NCBI GenBank assembly: GCA_026988155.1 | Contig: JALSLW010000090.1 | Span: 1-35,509 of the forward strand | Source: Methylomonas sp. | GTDB lineage: Bacteria; Pseudomonadota; Gammaproteobacteria; Methylococcales; Methylomonadaceae | Length of the DNA: 35,509 nucleotides | Direction: 5' to 3' | Part shown: positions 10,024 to 17,224 of the stretch, piece by piece | How the letters are laid out: each line of letters opens with the position of its first letter | How positions within the stretch are numbered: the first letter of the stretch is position 1 | The notes under the pieces: model-generated | The model's input: the letters and a program-made list of their open reading frames with translations, nothing else | Told to the model about the DNA's origin: nothing | Databases searched by the model: none | Made by a program: the position numbers and the translations under genes

Positions 10024-10698
10024 TTAAGCAGGTGGCAAGGCTTTTTGCCCAGCTTTACTTTCAACTAATGTTGATACGAACTGGCTCGCCTCATTAATGG
10101 TAATCTCCATTACTTTTATCAGTTGAGAAATATCAATACCTATTTCAATAAACTCATGCTGCAAAGCGGCTATGGCCTGTGCATTAAGATTATGCTTTAA
10201 AAATAAAACCTGATCTTTAAAAGCTGATAAAACTGGATGAATACGGCTTTCTGCCTTGCGCAATGTCCTGATCAGCCGTGTATATTGCTGTTTCGAAATT
10301 TTTAACTGCTGCCGGCTTTTAGAACGTAAAGACCGGCTACTGTAATGTTCAAGCTCATCCTCCCATTCTTTAAATAAAGAACCGCTTACCTCTTCTATTA
10401 CTGATATTCGGTGACTGACATCTTCAGACTTGCTTTTACAGAAATCATATTGTCTTTGCAATAACTTATAGCGCTGTTCCAAAGATGTTTCAGTGACTTT
10501 AACAATACTTTTAAATTGCTCCAAAGCATCTTCAAACTGATCTCGTGTATTGATCAGGCTATTGCATGTCTGCTCCACCTGAATAACCACTATGTCACGC
10601 TTATGATGTCCCAATAGTGATTCTCTGCTTTGATAATAAATCCCATCAAAGCTTATTTTTATATATTCAATAAGTTGGCTAAGCAAAGGTGTGTCCAT
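10024..10698 (-). CDS. DUF2959 family coiled-coil protein
   Basis: Function unknown. About 224 mostly helical, charged residues resemble the DUF2959 family: H-H-K-R-D-I-V-V near the start, D-Q-F-E-D-A-L-E-Q-F-K-S-I-V-K-V, F-K-E-W-E-D-E-L-E-H-Y-S, and D-Q-V-L-F-L-K-H-N-L-N-A-Q-A-I-A-A-L before the end. Many DUF2959 proteins carry a lipoprotein signal, but here there is no lipobox or membrane segment, so a cytoplasmic protein is more likely. The frame stays open upstream to 10773, which would overlap the kinase gene by about 95 bp; I prefer the ATG at 10698 (M-D-T-P-L-L-S-Q), which overlaps it by 20 bp. The stop codon is immediately followed by the mutL ATG. Long predicted helices suggest self-association. 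Confidence 0.8.
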   Translation of the reverse strand: MDTPLLSQLIEYIKISFDGIYYQSRESLLGHHKRDIVVIQVEQTCNSLINTRDQFEDALEQFKSIVKVTETSLEQRYKLLQRQYDFCKSKSEDVSHRISVIEEVSGSLFKEWEDELEHYSSRSLRSKSRQQLKISKQQYTRLIRTLRKAESRIHPVLSAFKDQVLFLKHNLNAQAIAALQHEFIEIGIDISQLIKVMEITINEASQFVSTLVESKAGQKALPPA

Positions 10699-11236
10699 TA
10701 AAACTATGTTTATTGAGTAAAGTGATTTTATAGTTAGCATTTTTAACCGTCTCAGCAAATGCTCCGTCAACAAGTGCCTGTTTTTGCATCTGCTGAATGG
10801 TTTTATCTGCAGGAATAGCTGCAGATTTAACCAAAATCAATTCAGTTGCTTGCAATTGACCAGCCAGCCATGCAGCCAGACTGTCAGAAGTAACATCCCA
10901 GCTTGCTGGGATAGAAATAAGTTCTTTAATATCCGGTGACCAAATTACAGCCGAACATTTATTATCTATTGCTGATACTTTATTTGCCAGAAAAAAATCA
11001 GGCTTAATACTTTTAAATAGCAATGCCATCTGCTGCATGGCCAAAAGTGCCATTTGATGCGCTATTTCATCATCAAACTGCCATTGCTTCTGAATATTCC
11101 GAACCTGGTCAGCAAACAAACCGCCGCCAGGCACGACAACGACCCTATTCTTTACTTTTTGTTCAATGGTATTTAAGCAATCAGTTAAGGCAAGCCTGTC
11201 ACTCATTATGCTGCCACCTAATTTAATGACTCTCAT
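10679..11236 (-). CDS. Amino-acid-kinase-family protein, probable furfuryl-phosphate kinase of methanofuran-type cofactor synthesis
   Basis: 185 residues with the amino acid kinase fold: K-L-G-G-S at residues 5-9, VVVVPGGGLFADQVR for the phosphate-binding loop, and W-D-V-T-S-D-S-L-A-A-W-L-A with L-I-L-V-K-S, segments typical of the short kinase group that includes archaeal MfnE and homologues in methylotrophs with H4MPT/methanofuran C1 pathways. In archaea MfnE phosphorylates 5-(aminomethyl)-3-furanmethanol phosphate. I infer a similar role from family resemblance and from the neighbour pabB, whose product pABA is needed for H4MPT and folate. The ATG at 11236 overlaps the pabB stop by 14 bp; the longer frame to 11320 lies wholly inside pabB and adds unconserved residues. 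A carbamate- or aspartate-kinase-like activity cannot be excluded. Confidence 0.7.
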   Translation of the reverse strand: MRVIKLGGSIMSDRLALTDCLNTIEQKVKNRVVVVPGGGLFADQVRNIQKQWQFDDEIAHQMALLAMQQMALLFKSIKPDFFLANKVSAIDNKCSAVIWSPDIKELISIPASWDVTSDSLAAWLAGQLQATELILVKSAAIPADKTIQQMQKQALVDGAFAETVKNANYKITLLNKHSFNGHTFA

Positions 11237-12620
11237 CAGCTCTGAACTGTTCCAATAGGTAAAGCAATGCGCTCGCTTTATCAAAACTTTCCTGATATTC
11301 AGCCTCCATATCAGAATCAAAGACTATACCGCCACCCGCCCAAAAGCGAATGCTATTTTTATAATCATCTTCTGAATGGACTAAAGTCCTGATTGCAATA
11401 TTGGTGTCCATATTGCCATTAAAGCCGATATAGCCAATAGAGCCGCAATAAATGCCCCGTGTATTGGGCTCTAGCTCTTCAATAATTTCCATCGCACGAA
11501 TCTTTGGTGCGCCGGTAATCGAGCCGCCGGGAAAACAGCTTCTCAATAAATCCAAAGCATGCTTGTCATCTGCTAAAGTGCCAATAACCGTACTGACCAA
11601 GTGATGTACTGTAGTAAAACTTTCAATATCAAATAACTTAGGTACCTTGACCGAACCCTCTTTACAGTTTTTGCTAATATCATTTCTCAGCAAGTCAACA
11701 ATCATCACATTTTCTGCCTGATCTTTTTTGCTGCCCGATAAAGCCAGCTTCATCTTTTCATCTATTATTAGATCTGGATCTCTAGGGCGCGTCCCCTTAA
11801 TTGGCTTAGTCTCCACTTCACCATTCACTACTTTAAGAAACCGTTCCGGAGAAGAACTTAAAACCTGGACGGCAGGAAAATTAAGATAAGCACTAAAAGG
11901 CGCCGCATTGACTTTTCGTAAGACTTTATAGGCAGTCCAGGGATTGCCACTACATGGACTGCAAAAGCGCTGTGCCAAATTAACCTGATAGCAATCCCCC
12001 TCTTCCAGATAATATTTTATTTTATCAAACGCCTGCTGATAGCATTTTTTATCCATATTGGACCGAGGTTTTTCTGTGACTATGAATGGATCAGTCACAG
12101 GCTCTGGCGCTAACTCGCTAAATTGCTCAATTAGCGCTTGCCAGCTATACTCTGCAATTTCATGACCTACCAGCCAGCTTTGTCGCAGCTGATGGTCAAC
12201 AATCACTGCCCATGTATATATCCCCACCTCCATTTCAGCAATATCTTCTTCATCTATTGCTATCACAGGGAGTTTTTCTAACCGTCTAGCCAGATCATAA
12301 GAAAAATAGCCTAACGCACCTCCATTGAACGGTAAATCTCCAATTCCCTGAAAATTACGTTTTACATATTTTTTAAGCAATAGAAAGGGATCTTCATACG
12401 AAATACTGGTCTTGCCATTCGTTACAATTTCGGTTTCTTTCCCTTTAGTAACCAATGTTATTTCTGGATCACAGGAGAAAATGTCATATCGTCCCTGATC
12501 GCTATATGGAAAGCCGCTATCGAGAAAAACGGCCCACGGCCTATCTGCAATAGGGGCAAATAATAGAGAGCTATCCTCAAAATATGGCAGCGGGTGTTTT
12601 TGCTGTATTACTGATGTCAT
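11223..12620 (-). CDS. pabB: Aminodeoxychorismate synthase component I
   Basis: Chorismate-using enzyme that, with the glutamine amidotransferase PabA, makes 4-amino-4-deoxychorismate for pABA, the precursor of folate and of H4MPT. The 465 residues have the anthranilate synthase I N-terminal domain and then the chorismate-binding domain: SSSPERFL, then P-I-K-G-T at 273-277. The Lys at 275 separates PabB from TrpE (which has P-I-A-G-T) and acts as nucleophile in PabB. Then follow D-L-L-R-N-D-I and PGGSITGAPKIRAMEI. No fused PabA or PabC domain is present. It heads a tight set of genes: kinase (14-bp overlap), DUF2959, mutL, miaA. The region upstream holds a promoter, a leader and a short ORF that ends 15 bp before this ATG; no clear ribosome site is seen. 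Confidence 0.95.
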   Translation of the reverse strand: MTSVIQQKHPLPYFEDSSLLFAPIADRPWAVFLDSGFPYSDQGRYDIFSCDPEITLVTKGKETEIVTNGKTSISYEDPFLLLKKYVKRNFQGIGDLPFNGGALGYFSYDLARRLEKLPVIAIDEEDIAEMEVGIYTWAVIVDHQLRQSWLVGHEIAEYSWQALIEQFSELAPEPVTDPFIVTEKPRSNMDKKCYQQAFDKIKYYLEEGDCYQVNLAQRFCSPCSGNPWTAYKVLRKVNAAPFSAYLNFPAVQVLSSSPERFLKVVNGEVETKPIKGTRPRDPDLIIDEKMKLALSGSKKDQAENVMIVDLLRNDISKNCKEGSVKVPKLFDIESFTTVHHLVSTVIGTLADDKHALDLLRSCFPGGSITGAPKIRAMEIIEELEPNTRGIYCGSIGYIGFNGNMDTNIAIRTLVHSEDDYKNSIRFWAGGGIVFDSDMEAEYQESFDKASALLYLLEQFRADESH

Positions 12621-12635
12621 TTAATAACTTACAAT

Positions 12636-12764
12636 CTACTGATTAAACCGCTCAATATATTCTTCTTCAATATCAGAAACTTTCTGATCAATGCCATTAA
12701 TAGCTAAACTAGAAACAGCAAGTGAGCCTGCTATAGCAGGTATCATTTTTTTACTATTAATCAT
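12636..12764 (-). CDS. Short ORF (42 codons) upstream of pabB, possible leader peptide or small exported protein
   Basis: ATG at 12764, TAG at 12636. The product begins M-I-N-S-K-K-M-I-P-A-I-A-G-S-L-A-V-S-S-L, a basic start then a short hydrophobic stretch like a weak signal peptide, and ends in an acidic helix-like tail (S-D-I-E-E-E-Y-I-E-R-F). Not recognised. It lies between a good promoter (12916-12943) and pabB and would be translated on the pabB message. Two perfect or near-perfect palindromes fall inside it (12727-12740, CCTGCTATAGCAGG; 12672-12688). No run of one amino acid suggests classical attenuation, and no good ribosome site is visible, so it may be non-coding. Confidence 0.35.
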   Translation of the reverse strand: MINSKKMIPAIAGSLAVSSLAINGIDQKVSDIEEEYIERFNQ

Positions 12765-12909
12765 AGATGTACAAAGCAGCCTTTAAGGCTTTTCCTTTTC
12801 TTCAACCATACTGTGGCACAAAATCATTTTCTTGCTCGAAAGCATCTCACCAGATGGGAAAGACTATTCCGCTTTGCGATTTTTCGAAAACCCGCGCTCA
12901 ACTGATTTA
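12765..12909 (-). promoter_or_regulatory. Untranslated leader of the pabB transcript, possible structured RNA
   Basis: From the predicted transcription start near 12909 to the short ORF the RNA has no coding signal. On the minus strand it contains a hairpin GGTTTT-CGA-AAAATC followed directly by CGCAAAGC (12878-12871). CGAAA followed by CGCAAAGC is reminiscent of the c-di-GMP-I (GEMM) riboswitch core, but the GGCAAACC half and matching stem are missing, so this is at most a divergent or degenerate case. A small AGCCT/AGGCT hairpin lies at about 12779-12791, before the ORF. Confidence 0.3.
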
Positions 12910-12915
12910 TTTAGG

Positions 12916-12943
12916 ATTATATCAAAACCAGCAGTTTAACCAA
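12916..12943 (-). promoter_or_regulatory. Extended -10 promoter for the pabB gene set
   Basis: On the minus strand TTGGTT (12943-12938), a 16-bp spacer, then TGATATAAT (12924-12916), a perfect extended -10 (TGnTATAAT). The -35 is poor, as allowed for extended -10 promoters. It is the best promoter seen upstream of pabB and predicts a start about 290 nt before the pabB ATG. Confidence 0.55.
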
Positions 12944-13014
12944 TTCAATCATATCAGTTAAATTCAACACCTTTTATTTTGATGGCACCGCCGATTCAAA
13001 CTAATTGTTTAATA

Positions 13015-13361
13015 CTAACTGTTATTGCTTTGGATAGTATCTGCATTATGTGCAACCAATGCCAGATCATTAACTGCTGCAATTTCAGCATCGGAATAAA
13101 CAGCAACTTGACCATAAGACAGCAAAATTAACTTACTATTTGCAATATGGCGGATACAGATTTGACTGATAAGCACAACACTGCCAAACAATTTCTAAAT
13201 TAGGAAGGAAAGATTAACTTATGAATAGCCAGCATACCTTCTTCATAATAAACCATATAAACAGAAAAGGTCTGATTTGTATAACTAACAAAACTACTGA
13301 CAGCAATTGCAACGTTATGAGGCTCACTATAACAAATGGTTTTCTTAGATTTACTTGGAGT
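13015..13361 (-). pseudogene. Possible decayed coding remnant, two frames
   Basis: Between the pabB leader and the tRNA lies about 350 bp with no intact gene but coding-like minus-strand text in two neighbouring frames. The upstream half reads S-E-P-H-N-V-A-I-A-V-S-S-F-V-S-Y, continuing through VYMVYYEEGMLAIHKL to a TAA near 13204. The downstream half, in another frame, reads G-S-V-V-L-I-S-Q-I and LILLSYGQVAVYSDAEIAAV, then V-N-D-L-A-L-V-A-H-N-A-D to TAG at 13015. No start codon with a ribosome site was found and no family is recognised. A frameshifted relic of one secreted or membrane protein is the simplest reading; chance open frames remain possible. Confidence 0.3.
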
Positions 13362-13420
13362 TTATAGCATCCAACCAACAGTTATTGAGTCAATTTAGCC
13401 ATAACTATCAAAAAGTTAAA

Positions 13421-13498
13421 TGGTGGCGATACCGGGGATCGAACCTGGGACCTCGGGGTTATGAATCCCGCGCTCTAACCGGACTGAGCTATATCGCC
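13421..13498 (-). tRNA. tRNA with CAT anticodon, probably elongator tRNA-Met
   Basis: The 78-nt minus-strand sequence, with the CCA end encoded, folds into a full cloverleaf: acceptor GGCGATA/TATCGCC (7 perfect pairs), D arm GCTC/GAGC, anticodon loop TTCATAA with CAT, a 5-nt variable loop and T loop TTCGATC. The T stem has an A/C mismatch at the position where E. coli elongator tRNA-Met also has one. The anticodon stem CGGGA/CCCCG has an A/C mismatch at the pair closing the loop (31-39). It lacks the C1-A72 mismatch of initiator tRNA. tRNA-Ile2 (lysidine-modified CAT) is the alternative, but the overall pattern favours elongator Met. Confidence 0.9.
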
Positions 13499-13541
13499 AT
13501 ATAGAAAGAGCCTCTGAAATAGACTCCCGTAAACCACGAGA

Positions 13542-13570
13542 ATTATATATTTCCAGTCACTCGCTGTCAA
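13542..13570 (-). promoter_or_regulatory. Consensus sigma-70 promoter of the tRNA gene
   Basis: On the minus strand TTGACA (13570-13565), exactly 17 bp, then TATAAT (13547-13542): a perfect match in both boxes and spacing. The predicted start is near 13535, about 37 nt before the tRNA 5' end. The -35 box overlaps the last codons of ychF. Such a perfect promoter suits a stable RNA. Confidence 0.9.
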
Positions 13571-14658
13571 ACGTTAAATCTAAAATGGACAACATCGCCG
13601 TCTTGAACAAGATAATCTTTACCTTCAAGGCGCCACTTACCTGCATCTTTAGCCCCTTGCTCGCCTTTATTGTCAATAAAATCCTGATAGCCAACTACCT
13701 CTGCACGAATAAACCCTTTTTCAAAGTCGGTATGAATAACACCTGCAGCCTGGGGTGCTGTTGCATTAACCGGAATTGTCCATGCTCTCACCTCCTTTAC
13801 ACCTGCTGTAAAATAGGTGTACAAGTTCAATAGCCTATAGGCGGCTCTTACAACCCTGTTTAACCCTGGCTCTTCAAGCCCTAGGTCATCTAAAAATTCT
13901 TGTTTTTCATCTTCGTCCAGCTGAATGATTTCTGCTTCTATTGCTGCACAGACAGGAACAACATTGGCTCCTTCGTTAGTCGCAAACTCAGTTACTTTAT
14001 CCAGCATAGGGTTACTTTCAAAGCCATCATCCTGTACATTAGCTATATATAAGGTTGGCTTAAGGGTAATCAGGCAAAGTTCTTTAATCAGTTTAATCTC
14101 ATCTTCAGTTAAATCTAATGACCTTACCAGCTTGCCTTGGTCCAAATGGTTCAAAACTTTTTCTAAGGTCTGTTTTTTTGCCAATTCCTCTTTATTTCCC
14201 GTTCGGGCAATCTTAGCGGAACGCACCAACGCCTTTTCAACCGACCCCATATCAGCCAATGCCAACTCAGTATTTATCACTTCGATATCATTAATAGGGT
14301 CGACCTTTCCTTCTACATGGATAACATTGTCATCTTCAAAACAGCGAACCACATGAATTATCGCATCAGTTTCTCTGATATTGCCTAAAAACTGATTGCC
14401 CAGCCCCTCGCCCTTTGATGCACCTGCAACCAGACCTGCAATATCAACAAACTCAATAGTTGTTGGCAAAATGCGCTCAGGGTTGACAATCTCTGCCAAC
14501 ATATCCATGCGGGGATCTGGTACGGGTACGACACCTACATTCGGATCAATGGTACAAAAAGGATAGTTTTCTGCCGCAATAGTTGCTTTTGTAAGTGCAT
14601 TAAACAGTGTTGATTTACCAACATTGGGTAAACCGACAATTCCGCAGTGAAGTGCCAT
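13567..14658 (-). CDS. ychF: Redox-regulated ribosome-binding ATPase YchF
   Basis: Obg-family P-loop protein that prefers ATP to GTP, binds ribosomes and is linked to oxidative stress responses. From the ATG at 14658 it has 363 residues, the same length as E. coli YchF. G1 is GLPNVGKST (about 9-17), then [18 protein letters not shown] as G3 followed by [13 protein letters not shown]. The usual NKxD is replaced by the N-V-Q-D-D-type segment (Y-I-A-N-V-Q-D), the basis of ATP preference. The TGS domain at the C-terminus ends [11 protein letters not shown]. The frame is open 17 codons further upstream, but those residues are not family-like. A TATAAT on the minus strand at 14725-14720 may be its -10. 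The usual neighbour pth is not present. Confidence 0.96.
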   Translation of the reverse strand: MALHCGIVGLPNVGKSTLFNALTKATIAAENYPFCTIDPNVGVVPVPDPRMDMLAEIVNPERILPTTIEFVDIAGLVAGASKGEGLGNQFLGNIRETDAIIHVVRCFEDDNVIHVEGKVDPINDIEVINTELALADMGSVEKALVRSAKIARTGNKEELAKKQTLEKVLNHLDQGKLVRSLDLTEDEIKLIKELCLITLKPTLYIANVQDDGFESNPMLDKVTEFATNEGANVVPVCAAIEAEIIQLDEDEKQEFLDDLGLEEPGLNRVVRAAYRLLNLYTYFTAGVKEVRAWTIPVNATAPQAAGVIHTDFEKGFIRAEVVGYQDFIDNKGEQGAKDAGKWRLEGKDYLVQDGDVVHFRFNV

Positions 14659-14746
14659 AAAATATAAATCTCTTGATTTTGGTGAGCAATATTTGACTGG
14701 AATAGCCAAAAAAGGTGTGATTATACAAGGAAATTAACTTGCTTAA

Positions 14747-15919
14747 TTATTTTTCTGCTATATCTTCGTTATAGAGAACAACTCTATTCCTTCCCTGAGC
14801 TTTTGCCTGATACAGAGCCATATCTGCAAAATTAACCAGCTTATCAATTTTAAGATCATCATTTTCAGGTACGCAGCACTCGTCGCTCAAGCAATATATT
14901 CCAATGCTTATTGTCTGAACATAATCACTGTCTTCCCATTCAATCTGTTCAATTTTCTTTCTGATGCGTTCGGCAAATATCTTACCGTTAACGCAATTGG
15001 TGTTAGGAAAAATGACTACAAATTCTTCTCCGCCGTACCGAACCAGAACATCAGATTCCCGTACCTGCTGCTGCAATGATCTAGATATTTTAACTAGAAC
15101 ATTGTCTCCAAAGCCATGACCATACAGATCATTTACCTGTTTAAAGTGGTCCAGATCCAATACCAGCAGACAAAGCGCCTGGCGATAGCGCTTAGCATTT
15201 GAAATTGCTATTTCAGCCTGATCATAAAAGTAGCGCCGGTTATAAAGGCCAGTCAATTGATCAATCATTGAAATGCTTTCAAAATGATTTTTAAGCACCT
15301 TCAAGTCTGCAAGTGCTTCTTCTAACTTTTCTGTACGCTTAGATATTTGGGCTTCCATTTGCTGAAACAGGCGAAAGTTGGTAATCAGCTGTCCCAGCAT
15401 ATTTTTATATATCTCAAGCATCCTGAAATGCCATTCGGTGAAATAAAAGGTTTGCGGATGAGAAATATTCAACACACCGACCAGTTCATTATCAGCAAAA
15501 ACAGGAACACTGATGACTGAGCCGGGCAGTTCTATATCGTCCTTTTTTTTGCTTGAAGTAAAACATTTATCCTCTGCACAGTTCTGGCAATGCTGCATTT
15601 TACCCGTTAATGCAGCCGTGCCAACAACCCCTTCCCCAATTTTAAACTGTAAAGGATGATACTTCCTCTCAATACTGCCCATTGACTCACTGGCACTTAA
15701 CCCAGTCAAATTAACCAGAACATTATCTTCATCCAGCAGAAATAACGAACACCTTTCCATATCCTGGTTTTGAATAAGAACGCTTAATGCGTTGCGAATC
15801 AGCTCCTTCTCATCACTGACCTGGTAGTTTATTTCTGACAAGTCTTTTACTGCAGATAAAGAATTAACTAAATCAACAATGACTTCTTCCAATCCCGCAT
15901 CATTTTTTAAAATTTCCAT
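14747..15919 (-). CDS. GAF-GGDEF diguanylate cyclase
   Basis: Predicted to make c-di-GMP from two GTP. The 390 residues (ATG at 15919, with AGGA five bases upstream) contain a GAF sensor domain (about 20-185), a coiled-coil linker (about 186-215, QISKRTEKLEEALADL), and a GGDEF domain starting D-Q-L-T-G-L-Y-N-R-R. The active site is GGEEF at 296-300, and an RxxD product-inhibition site (R-E-S-D, 287-290) sits exactly five residues before it, so the enzyme should be active and feedback controlled. The GAF domain has a Cys cluster (Cys111, Cys114, Cys119) that could bind a metal or respond to redox. No transmembrane helix is present. It lies 7 bp after the HDOD gene and is the last gene of the sdhE-ygfX-HDOD run. 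A longer frame to 15976 would overlap HDOD and adds no conserved part. Confidence 0.93.
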   Translation of the reverse strand: MEILKNDAGLEEVIVDLVNSLSAVKDLSEINYQVSDEKELIRNALSVLIQNQDMERCSLFLLDEDNVLVNLTGLSASESMGSIERKYHPLQFKIGEGVVGTAALTGKMQHCQNCAEDKCFTSSKKKDDIELPGSVISVPVFADNELVGVLNISHPQTFYFTEWHFRMLEIYKNMLGQLITNFRLFQQMEAQISKRTEKLEEALADLKVLKNHFESISMIDQLTGLYNRRYFYDQAEIAISNAKRYRQALCLLVLDLDHFKQVNDLYGHGFGDNVLVKISRSLQQQVRESDVLVRYGGEEFVVIFPNTNCVNGKIFAERIRKKIEQIEWEDSDYVQTISIGIYCLSDECCVPENDDLKIDKLVNFADMALYQAKAQGRNRVVLYNEDIAEK

Positions 15920-15926
15920 AAAAATC

Positions 15927-16787
15927 CTACCCACTGACAACCATCGCCAATTCCAGAATAGTATCTTTTTTCTCATTTACGTCATTCACCACTTTTATGA
16001 ACAGCATTTGAGACAAAGAGAGCCTATCTAGCAAATCAGAAAAATCAGGCATTTCATCCATTTTATTACCCACAATATAAACTGCAACCCAATGGCTCAA
16101 TTCCAACAGCTCTATTAAATGCCTTTCATTCCCTACAAAACCAGGTTGCCGAAATTGCTTTACAACGGTCTGATATATGCCTGGCAACTTCCATTTTTCC
16201 AGTAGCAGAGCCCCCATTTCATACTGTGTTTTTCCAATAACACTGCGCATTTCTTCTAAAACTGACCCTTCAATGCGATCAGATTGTGAAAACACCTTAT
16301 TCAGTTCAGCAGGGGAAATGAATATTCCTGCTAACAGGCCAATATTAAGCAGTAAACCTGACGTGTAGACTATGTTAGATTGCATCAAACTGTCATCAAA
16401 CTGCTTTGCTAATTTTTCAGCAATCAATGCCGTCATTAATGCATGACTCCAGAAAAATTCAGCATCAAACATCTTGCATTCAGATGTTTTTAACTCAACA
16501 TTGAGAACAATGCTTAAAGCAAGGCTTTTAACTAAATTAAGACCCAAAACCTGAACAATGGCCGTACGCAAGTCATTTATTTTTCCTGCACGGCCAAAAA
16601 ATGCAGAATTAGCCAACCCCAAAAGCCTGGCAACCAAAACTGGAGACAAAGAAAGAACTTCAACTAATTTTTCAATTGAAATATCCTCATCATTAACGGC
16701 CGTAATTATTCTTATGCTTTCTTCTGGCAATGGGGGAAGATTTTTTATCTTTGCTATTTCAAGGTCAATATTCCCATTCGGGCTCAT
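15927..16787 (-). CDS. HDOD domain protein
   Basis: 286 residues of the HDOD type, a non-catalytic relative of HD phosphohydrolases used as a signalling module. The start I-K-N-L-P-P-L-P-E-E-S, then V-L-V-A-R-L-L-G-L-A-N-S-A-F-F-G and A-I-V-Q-V-L-G-L-N-L-V-K-S-L-A are family hallmarks. The HD metal-site residues are absent, as expected. Its ATG overlaps the ygfX stop by four bases (ATGA) and the diguanylate cyclase follows by 7 bp, so HDOD and GGDEF products probably act together, a pairing often seen in proteobacterial signalling. The output is unknown. Confidence 0.9.
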   Translation of the reverse strand: MSPNGNIDLEIAKIKNLPPLPEESIRIITAVNDEDISIEKLVEVLSLSPVLVARLLGLANSAFFGRAGKINDLRTAIVQVLGLNLVKSLALSIVLNVELKTSECKMFDAEFFWSHALMTALIAEKLAKQFDDSLMQSNIVYTSGLLLNIGLLAGIFISPAELNKVFSQSDRIEGSVLEEMRSVIGKTQYEMGALLLEKWKLPGIYQTVVKQFRQPGFVGNERHLIELLELSHWVAVYIVGNKMDEMPDFSDLLDRLSLSQMLFIKVVNDVNEKKDTILELAMVVSG

Positions 16788-17224
16788 AATCCATCCCTTT
16801 TTAAACCAGATATTCTTAATGCTACCATTAACTTCCTATAATCATCATTAATTAATGCATCTTTACAGATAAGAATAGTCTGTTTCTGTCTATTTTGCTG
16901 GTTAAAATGCATGATAAGAAAATAGGGTGTAATAACTGTTGAAGGTAGAACTTCAATTGGTGAATAAATATCTTCTAAATCTGCAAACTCCCAACCCTTG
17001 AACGAACTGTATCGAATGACCAGTCCATTAAACCTATTCTCCCTATCCAAACAGAAAAATAGGCTAAATATAATAGTGCACCATAGCAGTGCTTTATAAA
17101 CTAAAGCAACCGAGGTTAGAAAAACAGCAATAAAGGATAGACCGTGCAATATGGCTAACCATTTTATCAGCCAAAGAGATTGACTGATTTTATAAGTCGC
17201 TGTTATTTCGTATTTTTTTAACAA
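16784..17224 (-). CDS. ygfX: YgfX/CptA-type membrane protein, partner of SdhE
   Basis: About 146 residues with two adjacent transmembrane helices (WLIKWLAILHGLSFIAVFL and LVYKALLWCTIIFSLFF) followed by a soluble beta-rich domain ending K-L-M-V-A-L-R-I-S-G-L-K-R. This fits YgfX, the small inner-membrane protein encoded after sdhE in gammaproteobacteria and once described as the toxin CptA. There is no ATG: the frame offers TTG at 17233 and TTG at 17224. AGAAGGA ends one base before the first and about ten bases before the second, so I choose 17224. The gene overlaps the end of sdhE by 35 bp. The sequence is weakly conserved, so the assignment rests on topology and position. Confidence 0.75.
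   Translation of the reverse strand: MLKKYEITATYKISQSLWLIKWLAILHGLSFIAVFLTSVALVYKALLWCTIIFSLFFCLDRENRFNGLVIRYSSFKGWEFADLEDIYSPIEVLPSTVITPYFLIMHFNQQNRQKQTILICKDALINDDYRKLMVALRISGLKRDGL

Noticed and set aside
11223-12620. Anthranilate synthase component I (TrpE)
   Set aside because: The P-I-K-G-T motif with the nucleophilic Lys is the PabB form; TrpE has P-I-A-G-T.
12767-12961. Plus-strand 64-codon ORF opposite the pabB leader
   Set aside because: No ribosome site, Phe/Gln/Ser-rich composition without pattern, and it lies antisense to a well-supported promoter and leader.
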